Part shown: positions 1 to 10,139 of the stretch, in pieces
Layout of the letters: every line of letters begins with the position of its first letter
Position numbering within the stretch: position 1 is the stretch's first letter
Source of the DNA: Paulinella micropora
Taxonomy: Eukaryota > Cercozoa > Imbricatea > Euglyphida
Direction: 5' to 3'
DNA: 25,712 bases
NCBI GenBank assembly: GCA_009731375.1
Contig: BJOX01000279.1
Location: forward strand, 658,195-683,906
Position numbers and translations under genes: made by a program
The notes under the pieces: model-generated
Databases searched by the model: none
Seen by the model: only the letters and a program-made list of their open reading frames with translations
Told to the model about the DNA's origin: nothing

Positions 1-59
<59 letters not shown>
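1..59. repeat. (AG)n microsatellite
   Basis: An uninterrupted AG dinucleotide run starts at the left window edge, so its full length is unknown. Confidence 0.97.
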
Positions 60-62
<3 letters not shown>

Positions 63-85
63 GACAGGTATGCAGCGGCAAATCA

Positions 86-88
86 TAT

Positions 89-135
<47 letters not shown>

Positions 136-139
136 ATAA
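86..139. repeat. (CA)n/(TA)n microsatellite
   Basis: An AC run passes into a TA run. From here to 255 the sequence is AT-rich and I see no gene in it. Confidence 0.9.
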
Positions 140-255
140 TTACTTACTTTTACATGCAGCTGAATGTTATACAACACAGCGTATTTGTATTCATCCACAC
201 GCATGAGTGAAAGCGTTTCTACAGTGAGTGGCATATTGTATATGTCATAGTATAT

Positions 256-343
256 TATGCGGCTAGCCACAAATTTGACGTGTTTTGCGGGCGAGCCGGG
301 CCGGCGAGCCCGCAAGCTACGTCAAATTTGGCGCGCCGCATAT
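256..343. repeat. Imperfect inverted repeat (foldback hairpin)
   Basis: Arms at about 256-292 and 308-343 both carry ATGCGGC, CAAATTTGACGT and TTGCGGGC (right arm reverse-complemented), around a GC-rich loop. The central 12 bp block CAAATTTGACGT is perfectly inverted. It could be a small foldback or MITE remnant; no target-site duplication was recognised. Confidence 0.75.
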
Positions 344-347
344 GTAG

Positions 348-388
348 TTTTATCGGTAACCTCACCACATTTTGTGGTGACCGATAAA
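348..388. repeat. Second hairpin next to the foldback
   Basis: TTTATCGGT and CACCACA on the left pair with TGTGGTG and ACCGATAAA on the right. The left arm carries a 5 nt bulge (AACCT). It follows the previous hairpin after 4 nt. Confidence 0.7.
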
Positions 389-460
389 TATTTATGTGTG
401 CATTTATGTATGATGGTCTCAGGTGTCCGCGGCATTTCGTTCTATGCAACGGTACATTTC

Positions 461-466
461 TCTCTC

Positions 467-497
<31 letters not shown>

Positions 498-536
498 CTC
501 TATCTCTCTATCTATCTATCTATCTCTCTCTCTCTA

Positions 537-608
<72 letters not shown>

Positions 609-760
609 CCTACCTACCTACCTAACTACCTACCTACCTACCTACCTACCTACCTACCTACCCACCTACCTATATGTCTGTCTGTCTATCTATCTATCTG
701 CTGTGTTGTGTTAGATGGCTATCTATCTATCTATCTACTGTGTCATGTTAGATGGCTGGC
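461..760. repeat. TCTA / CTAC / CTGT tetranucleotide arrays
   Basis: TCTA arrays pass into CTAC and then CTGT/CTAT variants. From about 700 to 850 a degenerate unit around 'ctgtgttgtgttagatgg' recurs about four times. Long reading frames here (poly-YLSI type) are repeat translations, not genes. Confidence 0.9.
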
Positions 761-854
761 TATCTACTGTGTTGTGATAGATGGTTGGCTGTCTGCAGTG
801 TTGTGTGAGATAGTTGGCTATCTACTGTGTTGTGTTAGATGGTTGGATGCCGAG

Positions 855-890
855 GCAGTGGGTTCAGACGTGTTGGCATTGCAGGAAACG
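855..890 (+). CDS. Candidate exon 1 (3' end) of a microsatellite-rich gene
   Basis: Codons read [12 protein letters not shown], preceded in the same frame by DAE. The segment follows AG and ends at donor-like ACG|GTAGATAG, leaving phase 0, which fits the phase-0 start of the island at 5123. Three further copies of this segment lie at 1693-1727, 1921-1955 and 2159-2193, each running into a GATA-type tract. The longest copy-to-copy comparison (855 versus 1693) shows mostly third-position changes (GCC/GCG, GAG/GAA, GCA/GCG, TTG/TTA). This copy is the most complete and upstream-most, so I take it as the exon. Its 5' end is not certain and no protein family is recognised. Confidence 0.42.
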
Positions 891-922
891 GTAGATAGCT
901 AGATAAATAGACAGACAGATAG

Positions 923-1068
923 ATGAAATATCGACTAATGTCAGAATAAAGGAGCTTCTGATTTCGTCAACCAGGAAGTCTGTGGGTAAAGTATTAACCC
1001 GATGCCCAGCTAAGCCGTGATGTTTGCACGGAAGGGACTGATACAGGCAATACCAAAGCTCCCTAGTA
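923..1068. repeat. 146 bp direct repeat, copy 1
   Basis: Starts near ATGAAATATCGACTAATG and ends at CTCCCTAGTA. Copy 2 lies at 1469-1614 with one visible difference (AGAATAAAGG versus AGAAAAAAGG). Copy 1 continues into unique sequence (1069-1468), whereas copy 2 runs straight into a GATA array. I see no coding support in either. Confidence 0.9.
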
Positions 1069-1468
1069 CCAGGCGGGGCCAGGGCTCGTTCCATAAAGCG
1101 CCCCTTGCAGAACGAGCTCCCACCTCCATTACAGAGGGCCCAGTAAGCAGATGGAGTTTCGAGACTGTTCGACAGTCTAGTATAAACCGACAGAGCACTG
1201 TGGGTTTTATTCCGGGCTCAACAAGCGAGAAAGGGCACCCTGAGGGAACAGGATTGTGCTTCCCGTCGCTATTTCGGCATGTGACTTATAGGCGTATGGC
1301 TAGGCACACATAAGGCACCCCACCACGGGCCCAGCACACCCACACCATCCCCTAATTCTCTGTCTGTCGACAGATGGCACCCATTTCAAAAAATCAAGCC
1401 CAAGAGAGGGTCAGTGACACCTCAAGTGGCCTTGGTTCATTCCGTAGAGTAAGTGATAAGATCAACTG
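1069..1468. other. Unique spacer between direct repeats
   Basis: Moderately GC-rich, non-repetitive sequence. A 98-codon frame from 1017 crosses it but shows no recognisable motif, so I see no supported gene here. Confidence 0.5.
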
Positions 1469-1612
1469 ATGAAATATCGACTAATGTCAGAAAAAAGGAG
1501 CTTCTGATTTCGTCAACCAGGAAGTCTGTGGGTAAAGTATTAACCCGATGCCCAGCTAAGCCGTGATGTTTGCACGGAAGGGACTGATACAGGCAATACC
1601 AAAGCTCCCTAG

Positions 1613-1614
<2 letters not shown>
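1469..1614. repeat. 146 bp direct repeat, copy 2
   Basis: Near-identical to 923-1068. Its right end CTCCCTAG|TAGATAGATAG fuses directly to the following GATA array. Confidence 0.9.
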
Positions 1615-1672
<58 letters not shown>

Positions 1673-1728
1673 CAGATAGATAGATGCGGAAGCAGCGGGT
1701 TCAGACGTGTTGGCGTTACAGGAAACGG

Positions 1729-1792
<64 letters not shown>

Positions 1793-1831
1793 ATGATAGA
1801 ATGATAGATAGATAGATAGATAGATAGATAT

Positions 1832-1913
<82 letters not shown>

Positions 1914-1956
1914 GCATAAGCAGCGGGTTCAGACGTGTTGGCGTTACAGGAAACGG

Positions 1957-2034
<78 letters not shown>

Positions 2035-2097
2035 TGTTTGGTCTATCAGCTCTGCATATCCGAAGACATAGGCATCCATTCCACCCCGCCGCCAATC

Positions 2098-2158
<61 letters not shown>

Positions 2159-2219
2159 CAGTGGGTTCAGACGTGTTGGCGTTGCAGGAAACGGTATATA
2201 GATAGATAAATAGACAGAC

Positions 2220-2293
<74 letters not shown>

Positions 2294-2303
2294 GTAGGTA
2301 TAA

Positions 2304-2389
<86 letters not shown>
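1612..2389. repeat. Composite GATA array with exon-1-like islands
   Basis: A (GATA)n tract is broken by three copies of the exon-1 3' end (1693-1727, 1921-1955, 2159-2193). A further non-repeat island lies at about 2035-2097. Each exon-like copy ends GAAACG followed by GTAGATAG or GTATATAG, so the array starts at the donor-like GT. Confidence 0.9.
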
Positions 2390-2461
2390 GAGATGTCGCA
2401 AAGGAATGTAGTCCTTGCAAAGGAACGCAGTTTCACATCAAACAATAATTTGTGTACTGTG
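2390..2461 (+). repeat. 72 bp interspersed unit, copy 1
   Basis: Begins GAGATGTCGCAAAGG and ends TTTGTGTACTGTG. A second direct copy is at 3526-3597 and an inverted copy at 25156-25227. All three adjoin GATA/TCTA arrays. Confidence 0.93.
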
Positions 2462-3226
2462 CATGTGTCCGGGATGGGAATCACGGGTAGACTGTGTTCT
2501 GGAAAAAGAAGAGGAGGAAGGACGTTGAAGAAAAAGGCAATCTAGGAATGGAGAGTGGGAGGATAAGGAAGAAGAGAAAGAAAAGGAAGCCGTTAGTCCA
2601 AGTGTTTTGAGCACCGTAAGCTTGCGCAAGCTACAATGATGACATTGTGTAAAGGCCTAAACCCCCGAAGGGACCTAGCCCGGGCTATGCAACACTGGAC
2701 GGCTATGACGGAATGCAGGATGAGAGATAAGGGGAGGATGAGAGGGAGGGCGGATTGGAGTTCTTCTTCAATGTCTTTCCATACGCTTGGTGTTGATGGC
2801 AAAATCAGGTGCTTTCTTCTTTCGATTGGTTCTTTCGGGGCACTTCTTGGACGAAATGAGAGTATGTCTCGGCGTCAACACTGTGGGTGGAATCCGGGTT
2901 GACAATGCCGGGTTGTGACTTATAGTCCGGATGGACGTGCACTTTTGGACTCTTCTTTTCGAGGAGGCTCGAAGGATCTTCGTAAGGGTGGACATGAGCA
3001 AAATCTTCTCCAAGGGGTTTGAAGAAAAAGGCAAAATGGAGAGTGGGGTCTTGAGGAGGACAAGGAAGAAGAGAAAGAAAAGGAAGCCGTTCAAGCCGTT
3101 AGTCCAAGTGTTTTGAGCACCGTAAGCTTGCGCAAGCTACAATGATGACATTGTATGAGGCCTAAACCCCCGCAGGGACCTAGCCCGGGCTATGCAACAC
3201 TGGACGGCTATGATGGAAGATAGATA

Positions 3227-3242
3227 GATCGATAGGTAGATG

Positions 3243-3329
<87 letters not shown>

Positions 3330-3342
3330 GGATGGATAGATG

Positions 3343-3425
<83 letters not shown>

Positions 3426-3465
3426 GGATAGATAGATGGATGGATAGATGGATGGNNNNNNNNNN

Positions 3466-3525
<60 letters not shown>
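3227..3525. repeat. GATA/GGAT array with 10-N gap
   Basis: A GATA array with GGAT variants contains N at 3456-3465. The gap lies between the two copies of the 1136 bp duplication. Confidence 0.95.
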
Positions 3526-3597
3526 GAGATGTCGCAAAGGAATGTAGTCCTTGCAAAGGAACGCAGTTTCACATCAAACAATAATTTGTGTACTGTG
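3526..3597 (+). repeat. 72 bp interspersed unit, copy 2
   Basis: Matches 2390-2461 and is part of the larger duplication. Confidence 0.93.
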
Positions 3598-4863
3598 CAT
3601 GTGTCCGGGATGGGAATCACGGGTAGACTGTGTTCTGGAAAAAGAAGAGGAGGAAGGACGTTGAAGAAAAAGGCAATCTAGGAATGGAGAGTGGGAGGAT
3701 AAGGAAGAAGAGAAAGAAAAGGAAGCCGTTAGTCCAAGTGTTTTGAGCACCGTAAGCTTGCGCAAGCTACAATGATGACATTGTGTAAAGGCCTAAACCC
3801 CCGAAGGGACCTAGCCCGGGCTATGCAACACTGGACGGCTATGACGGAATGCAGGATGAGAGATAAGGGGAGGATGAGAGGGAGGGCGGATTGGAGTTCT
3901 TCTTCAATGTCTTTCCATACGCTTGGTGTTGATGGCAAAATCAGGTGCTTTCTTCTTTCGATTGGTTCTTTCGGGGCACTTCTTGGACGAAATGAGAGTA
4001 TGTCTCGGCGTCAACACTGTGGGTGGAATCCGGGTTGACAATGCCGGGTTGTGACTTATAGTCCGGATGGACGTGCACTTTTGGACTCTTCTTTTCGAGG
4101 AGGCTCGAAGGATCTTCGTAAGGGTGGACATGAGCAAAATCTTCTCCAAGGGGTTTGAAGAAAAAGGCAAAATGGAGAGTGGGGTCTTGAGGAGGACAAG
4201 GAAGAAGAGAAAGAAAAGGAAGCCGTTCAAGCCGTTAGTCCAAGTGTTTTGAGCACCGTAAGCTTGCGCAAGCTACAATGATGACATTGTATAAGGCCTA
4301 AACCCCCGAAGGGACCTAGCCCGGGCTATGCAACACTGGACGGCTATGACGGAATGCAGGATGAGAGATAAAGGGAGGATGAGAGGGAGGGCGTATTGGA
4401 GCTCTTCTTCAATGTCTTTCCATACGCTTGGTGTTGATGGCAAAATCAGGTGCTTTCTTCTCTCGATTGGTTCTTTCGGGGCACTCCTTGGACGAAATGA
4501 GAGTATGTCTCGGCGTCAACACTGTGGGTGGAATCCGGGTTGACAAGGCCGGGTTGTGACTTATAGTCCGGATGGACGTGCACTTTTGGACTCTTCTTTT
4601 CGAGGAGGCTCGAAGGATCTTCGTAAGGGTGGACATGAGCAAAATCTTCTCCAAGGGGTTTGAAGAAAAAGGCAAAATGGAGAGTGGGGTCTTGAGGAGG
4701 ACAAGGAAGAAGAGAAAGAAAAGGAAGCCGTTCAAGCCGTTAGTCCAAGTGTTTTGAGCACCGTAAGCTTGCGCAAGCTACAATGATGACATTGTATGAG
4801 GCCTAAACCCCCGCAGGGACCTAGCCCGGGCTATGCAACACTGGACGGCTATGATGGAATGCA

Positions 4864-4938
4864 GTCACCAATACGGACTAGGGGAAGATTAGTCCAATTT
4901 TTGACTGCACAGGAGCGATAAATCGCAAAAGAGCAACG

Positions 4939-4969
<31 letters not shown>

Positions 4970-5122
4970 CAGATAGATAGATAGATGCCTGGATGGATAG
5001 ATGGATGGGTGGATGGATGGATGGATTGATAGGCTCACTCACAAATAATTCATCTTTTTTTAACCCTTCATATCTACCTAACTATCGACCTCTCTACCTT
5101 TCGCTCAATACTTTACTGACAG
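4864..5122 (+). other. Intron end: unique stretch, GATA/GGAT array, acceptor
   Basis: About 75 bp of unique sequence precedes a GATA/GGAT array (about 4939-5030). A pyrimidine-rich tract then ends TTTACTGACAG at 5122, a good 3' splice site with a TACTGAC branch-like motif. Confidence 0.5.
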
Positions 5123-5186
5123 GACGTTCATCTTCGACGTGGCGTGGCGCAGGCTATCGCCACCCTATCCTCACCCCCATCTTCAG
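5123..5186 (+). CDS. Candidate exon 2
   Basis: A 64 nt open segment between a pyrimidine-rich acceptor (TACTGACAG) and donor TCTTCAG|GTTGCTTA. It enters in phase 0 and leaves in phase 1. Codons read DVHLRRGVAQAIATLSSPPSS plus one base, broken here as DVHLRRGVAQ and AIATLSSPPSS for checking. The last roughly 35 nt with the donor recur six more times in the CTTA array downstream, and this copy is the only one with an acceptor and full length. It joins in frame to 6275-6327. No family is recognised. Confidence 0.48.
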
Positions 5187-5335
5187 GTTGCTTACTTGCT
5201 TACATACTTACTTACTTACTTGCTTACTTGCTTGCTTACTTCCATCGCTGCCCTATCCTTACCCCATCCTCAGGTTACCTCCTTCCTTCCTTCCTTCCTT
5301 CCTTCCTTACTTACTTCCTTACTTACTTACTTACC

Positions 5336-5377
<42 letters not shown>

Positions 5378-5597
5378 TTTACTTACTTACTTACTTGCTT
5401 ACTTCCATCGCTGCCCTATCCTTACCCCCATCCTCAGGTTACTGCCTTCCTTCCTTACTTACTTACTCCCTTCCTTACTTACTTACTTACTCACTTACTT
5501 ACTTACTTACTTACTTACTCACTTACTTACTTACTTGCTTACTTACTTCCATCGCTGCCCTATCCTTACCCCCATCCTCAGGTTACTTACTTCCTTC

Positions 5598-5635
<38 letters not shown>

Positions 5636-5709
5636 CGCTTACTTGCTTACTTACTTCCATCGCTGCCCTATCTTTACCCCCATCCTCAGGTTACTTCCTT
5701 CCTTCCTTC

Positions 5710-5751
<42 letters not shown>

Positions 5752-5851
5752 CACTTACTTACTTACTCAACTTACTTACTTACTTACTTACTCACTCAGC
5801 GGGATTCTCTCTTCTGGAGAAGCAAACTTATGTACCCACTCACACACTCAC

Positions 5852-5889
<38 letters not shown>

Positions 5890-5959
5890 CTTACTTTACT
5901 TACTCACTTGAGTAACTTGCTTACTTTACTTACTTACTTACTTACTTACTTACACTTAC

Positions 5960-6014
<55 letters not shown>

Positions 6015-6076
6015 CCCCGCCGTATCCTTCCCCATCCTCAGGTTACTTACTTACTGACTTACTTACTTACTTACTG

Positions 6077-6139
<63 letters not shown>

Positions 6140-6193
6140 CCCCGCCGTATCCTTCCCCATCTTCAGGTTACTTACTTACTTACTTACTTACTG

Positions 6194-6228
<35 letters not shown>

Positions 6229-6274
6229 TCTTACTTTCTTACTTACTTACGTACTTACTTACTTACTTGCACAG
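5187..6274 (+). repeat. CTTA array carrying six exon-2 end copies
   Basis: (CTTA)n with CTTC variants is interrupted by degenerate copies of the exon-2 end (CTGCCCTATCC, CCCATCCTCAG|GTTACTT) near 5236, 5404, 5548, 5656, 6012 and 6137. A different island lies at about 5797-5845. The array ends in TTGCACAG (6274), usable as an acceptor. Long poly-LLTY frames are repeat translation. Confidence 0.93.
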
Positions 6275-6327
6275 CGCCGTCTGCCCAGTCTGTCTTCTTA
6301 TCTCTCCTAGAAGAAGCCAAGACAGAG
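6275..6327 (+). CDS. Candidate exon 3
   Basis: A 53 nt island between TTGCACAG and donor ACAGAG|GTATGTATG. Entered in phase 1 from exon 2 it reads (A)PSAQSVFLSLLEEAKTE without a stop and leaves in phase 0. The Leu/Glu/Lys pattern is helix-like. The donor is immediately followed by a TATG array in the same register. An alternative acceptor (TCTCTCCTAG at 6310) would give a shorter exon of 17 nt. Confidence 0.5.
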
Positions 6328-6508
6328 GTATGTATGTATGTATGTATGTATGTATGTATGTATGTACTCCTATGTATGTATGTATGCATGTATGTATGTA
6401 TGTATGCATGCATGCATGCATGCATGCATGCATGCATGTATGTATGTATGTATGTATGTATGTATGTATGTATGTATGTATGTGTGTATGTATGTATGTA
6501 TGTGTGTA

Positions 6509-6543
<35 letters not shown>

Positions 6544-6654
6544 ATGTATGTATGTATGTATGTACGTACGTACGTATGCATGTGGGTATGTGTGTATGTA
6601 TGTATGTATGTATGTATGTATGTATGTATGTGTATGTATGTATCTGTATGTATG

Positions 6655-6686
<32 letters not shown>

Positions 6687-6850
6687 CATGCATGCAGCCT
6701 GCATGCATGCATGTATGCAATCCATGTATGTATGTATTTATGCATGCATACACACATGCATGCATAAATACACATTGCATACATGCAGGCTGCATGCATG
6801 CATGCATGCATGCATACATACACACATACACACATACATACATACATACA

Positions 6851-6900
<50 letters not shown>
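6328..6900. repeat. Very large TATG/CATA inverted array (cruciform-capable)
   Basis: (TATG)n with TGCA variants on the left mirrors (CATA)n on the right. At the centre, ATTTATGCATGCAT (6736-6749) and ATGCATGCATAAAT (6756-6769) are perfect inverted arms around ACACAC. Flanking GCAGCCTGC (6694-6702) and GCAGGCTGC (6785-6793) are also inverted. Long frames on both strands are repeat artefacts. Confidence 0.9.
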
Positions 6901-6908
<8 letters not shown>

Positions 6909-7078
6909 TATGTGTGTGTGTGTGTGTGTGTGTATACATGTATATGTATATATATACATATATATATATATATGTATATATATATGTATATATATATATA
7001 TATGCATGCATAGATACATACATACATACATACATACATACATACATAGATACGCACATACGTACATATACATTTATG

Positions 7079-7138
<60 letters not shown>

Positions 7139-7184
7139 CATCCATCTATCTATCTATCTATCTATATATCTATCTATCTATCTA

Positions 7185-7215
<31 letters not shown>

Positions 7216-7218
7216 CTA

Positions 7219-7312
<94 letters not shown>

Positions 7313-7348
7313 CATCTAATCTATCTATCTATCTATCTATCTATGCAG
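6880..7348. repeat. TA/TGTA arrays, CATA, then TCTA array ending in an acceptor
   Basis: An AT-rich dinucleotide stretch passes through a short CATA block into (TCTA)n (7079-7341). It ends CTATGCAG at 7348, so the TCTA array can act as the pyrimidine tract of a 3' splice site. Confidence 0.85.
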
Positions 7349-7402
7349 GCGCTTAGGCAAATCGCTTCGCTACCACCTCGACCACTCAAACAACCCAAAC
7401 CG
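7349..7402 (+). CDS. Candidate exon 4
   Basis: A 54 nt segment following CTATGCAG, phase 0 at both ends, reading ALRQIASLPPRPLKQPKP and ending AAACCG|GTCCAAC. The donor is weaker than the others. The segment end (ACCACCTCGACC, CTCAAACAACC, AAACCGGTC) recurs with decay in the next 460 bp, as for exons 1, 2 and 8. If this is not an exon, exon 3 still joins exon 5 in phase, so it is optional in the model. Confidence 0.35.
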
Positions 7403-7456
7403 GTCCAACATTGGAAATCATAGGGAAGAAGAGTGATAGTTATGCATGCATGTATG

Positions 7457-7494
<38 letters not shown>

Positions 7495-7860
7495 CAATCA
7501 ATCAATCCAATCAATCAATCCAATCCATCAATCAATCCATCAATCAATCCATCAATCAATCAATCAATCACAAACCGGTCAAGCATTACATATATAGAGG
7601 GAAAGAATAGGGAAGAAGGGGGCTAGTTATGTATGCATGTATGTACTATCCTACCAACTCGACCACTCAAACAAACCAAATCGATCAAACTTTATACATA
7701 GAGGAAAGAATAGGGAAGAAGAGTGATAGTTATGCATGCATGTATGTACTACAAACCGGTCAAACGTTTCATATATAGAGGGAAAGAATAGGGAAGAAGA
7801 GGGATCGTTGTGTATGCATGTATGTACTATCCTACCACCTCGACCACTCAAACAACCCAA
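7403..7860. repeat. Minisatellite of about 100 bp plus (TCAA)n array
   Basis: Three to four decayed copies of a unit carrying AAACCGGTCAA, ATATATAGAGGGAAAGAATA, GGGAAGAAGAG, TTATGCATGCATGTATGTA and CTCGACCACTCAAACAA. A (TCAA)n array occupies about 7457-7570. Confidence 0.85.
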
Positions 7861-8030
7861 TATATATCTATCTATGTAACTATATATAGAGGAAAGAATG
7901 TACCTATCTATGTAACTAGCAAATCTATCTAACTATCTACTCATCTACTTGTCTGCCTACCTACCTATCTATTTCTCTAGGCCTAATCGGGTCCGATTAT
8001 TACGGTAGCTCAGGAGAGCCCTTAATATAT

Positions 8031-8354
8031 GCTAACTACCTAATTTACTTAACTTATCTAACTAACTACCTAATTTATTTAACTTATCTAACTAACTACC
8101 TAATTTACTTAACTTATCTAACTAACTACCTAATTTACTTAACTTATCTAACTAACTACCTAATTTACTTAACTTATCTAACTAACTACCTAATTTACTT
8201 AACTTATCTAACCAACTACCTAATTACTTAGCTTATCTAACTAACTACCTAATTTACTTAACTTATCTAACTAACTACCTAATTTACTTAACTTATCTAA
8301 CTAACTACCTTATTTACTTATCTAACTAACTACCTAATTTACTTAACTTGTCTA
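8031..8354. repeat. 30 bp minisatellite, about ten copies
   Basis: The unit starts TAATTTACTTAACTTATCTA and continues ACTAACTACC. It is repeated head to tail with few changes. There are no unique spacers, so it is not a CRISPR array. Confidence 0.95.
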
Positions 8355-8403
8355 CCTACCTACCTATATATGGGTGAGATTCCTAATGTAGCTCAGGACA
8401 TTG

Positions 8404-8566
8404 TACTATGTAATATGTAATATGTAATATGTAATATGTAATATGTAATATATGTAACATGTAATATGCAATATGTAATATGTAATGTGTAATATGTAAT
8501 ATGTAATATGTATTTGTATTTGTATTTGTATTTTTGTTTGTATTTGTATTTGTATTTGTATTTCGC
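8404..8566. repeat. 7 bp (ATGTAAT)n and 6 bp (GTATTT)n arrays
   Basis: ATGTAAT repeats run to about 8512, then GTATTT repeats to about 8566. Both follow directly after a decayed exon-5-like core. Confidence 0.93.
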
Positions 8567-8773
8567 AATATCTCTATCTATCTAACTGTCTATCTACCTA
8601 CCTACCTACCTACCTGTCTATTTATCTGACCCTTTTCAGCCTACTAGAGAATAGTTCGATAGATAGTTAGATAGATAGAGAGTTGCATATATAGTTAGAT
8701 AGTATGATAGTTTAGGCAGAAAGATAGACAGGTACGACATAGATAGCTATATATTGGGAGCTGCCCTGAGCCA

Positions 8774-8849
<76 letters not shown>

Positions 8850-9482
8850 CTATCTGCCATTATCTAACCTTTTCCTGCTAGACAAATAGATAGACAGTAA
8901 GGTAGATCGACAGTTACGTAGATAGATATTGTGGGCTGTCCTGAATTCGGCCCTTTTCAGCCCTCTAGAGAAATAGATAACTAGATACGCAGATAAAGTA
9001 AGTAAGCAAATAGGTACTCAGATAGATAGTTAGGTAGATAGTTACATAGTTAGATACATAGATAGAGATATTGCGGCCTCGACAGTTACAAAGATAGAGA
9101 TATTGCGGCCTCGACAAATACATAGGTAGGTAGGTAGATAAGTTAAGTAAATTAGGTAGTTAGTTAGCTAGATCCACAGTTATATTGATAGATATGTAGC
9201 GGTGGCTCAGGACACACCGTAAATATCTATCTAAGTAACTGTCCATCTATCTAACTTTCTATCTATTTGTCCTGGTAGAAAAAGGTCAGATAATTGCAGT
9301 GGCTCAGGGAAGCTCCCAATATATATCTATCAATAAAACTGTCGCTCTAGCTAACTATCTAATTTACTTAACTTATCTACCTACCTACCAAGTATCTATT
9401 TATCTAGGACGAAAAGGCTCAGGACACCCCTCGACATATCTATCAATATAAACTACCCCCGAGCAAGAACTCTCAGCACTTC

Positions 9483-9568
<86 letters not shown>

Positions 9569-10085
9569 TCGCTCTAGCTAACTATTTAATTTACTTCAAC
9601 TTATCTACCTACCTACCTACCTACCTACCTACCTATTTGTCAAGGCCGAAAAGGGTTAGATTATTACTGTAGCGGAGGGCATGCCGCAGTATCTCCATCT
9701 ATGTAACTTTCTATCTACCTGCCTACCTATCTATCTATTTATCTTGCAGAAAATGGTCAAATAATTGCGGTGGCTCAGGACAGCCCGTAATATATCTTTC
9801 TATGAAGCTGTCTATCGACCCAACTATCTACTTATCGATTTTACCTACCTACCTATCTAATTTCTCTGGCCGAAAGGGGTCACGTTTATCTCGGTGGCCC
9901 GGAACAGCCGGCAATATATTAATCTATGCAACTGTCTATCTATCTATCTAGCTGTCTATCTATCTGCCTGTCTATCTGTTTGTCTAGGTTGACAAGGTTC
10001 AAGTTATTGCAGTGCTCAGAACACGTCGCAATAATATCTGTCTATGTAACTGTCTATCTATCTAAATGTCTATCTGTTTGTTCAG

Positions 10086-10139
10086 GCAGAAAAAGGTCCA
10101 ATCATTGCAGTGGCTCAAGACACCCCGCAACAGGATGAG
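10086..10139 (+). CDS. Candidate exon 5 (intact copy)
   Basis: A 54 nt segment after TGTTTGTTCAG, phase 0 at both ends, reading AEKGPIIAVAQDTPQQDE and ending GATGAG|GTAGACAC. About nine forward decayed copies upstream keep the acceptor and first roughly 45 nt (for example near 9745, AENGQIIAVAQDSP then a stop). This is the last copy and the only one with an open 3' end and donor, as expected if copies accumulated inside the upstream intron. No family is recognised. Confidence 0.52.

Larger units (their letters stand above)
2390..4863. repeat. Segmental tandem duplication with 506 bp subunits
   Basis: 2390-3226 recurs at 3526-4362 (offset 1136 bp), almost base for base. Inside is a unit of about 506 bp starting at ACCGTAAGCTTGCGCAAGC: full copies at 2612-3118, 3748-4254 and 4255-4759, partial copies from 3119 and 4760. 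Each unit holds two palindromes, AGCTTGCGCAAGCT and TAGCCCGGGCTA. Frames of 61-108 codons recur with the copies, but none has a recognisable domain and they conflict between strands, so I call no gene. Confidence 0.9.
7981..10085. repeat. Family of decayed exon-5-like cores in CTAT/CTAC arrays
   Basis: Forward cores around GAAAANGGTCA, ATTATTGC and GTGGCTCAGGACA begin near 7981, 8371, 9185, 9277, 9410, 9640, 9745, 9868 and 9985. Reverse-orientation cores occur at about 8631, 8745, 8869, 8925, 9070 and 9105. Spacers are CTAT, CTAC and CTAACTAC tracts. Several forward cores follow TTTGTCTAG or TTGTTCAG, that is, they carry an acceptor. Confidence 0.85.

Noticed and set aside
3150-3215. tRNA or SINE head around CCTAGCCCGGGCTATGCAAC
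   Set aside because: No cloverleaf and no A/B box arrangement; only a short palindrome.
2931-4757. Repeated 61-108 codon frames (for example EEARRIFVRVDMSK) as a gene family
   Set aside because: They repeat only because the DNA unit repeats. Opposite-strand frames are equally long and no domain is recognised.
4993-6057. 354-codon frame rich in LLTY
   Set aside because: CTTA microsatellite read-through. Only the short exon-2-like islands inside look coding, and in different frames.
6255-7423. Long frames of YVCM, HTYI and YLSI repeats on both strands, up to 361 codons
   Set aside because: Pure translation of tetranucleotide arrays, open in several frames on both strands; no coding evidence.
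8031-8354. CRISPR array
   Set aside because: The 30 bp units are strictly head to tail with no unique spacers; a minisatellite in a eukaryotic genome.
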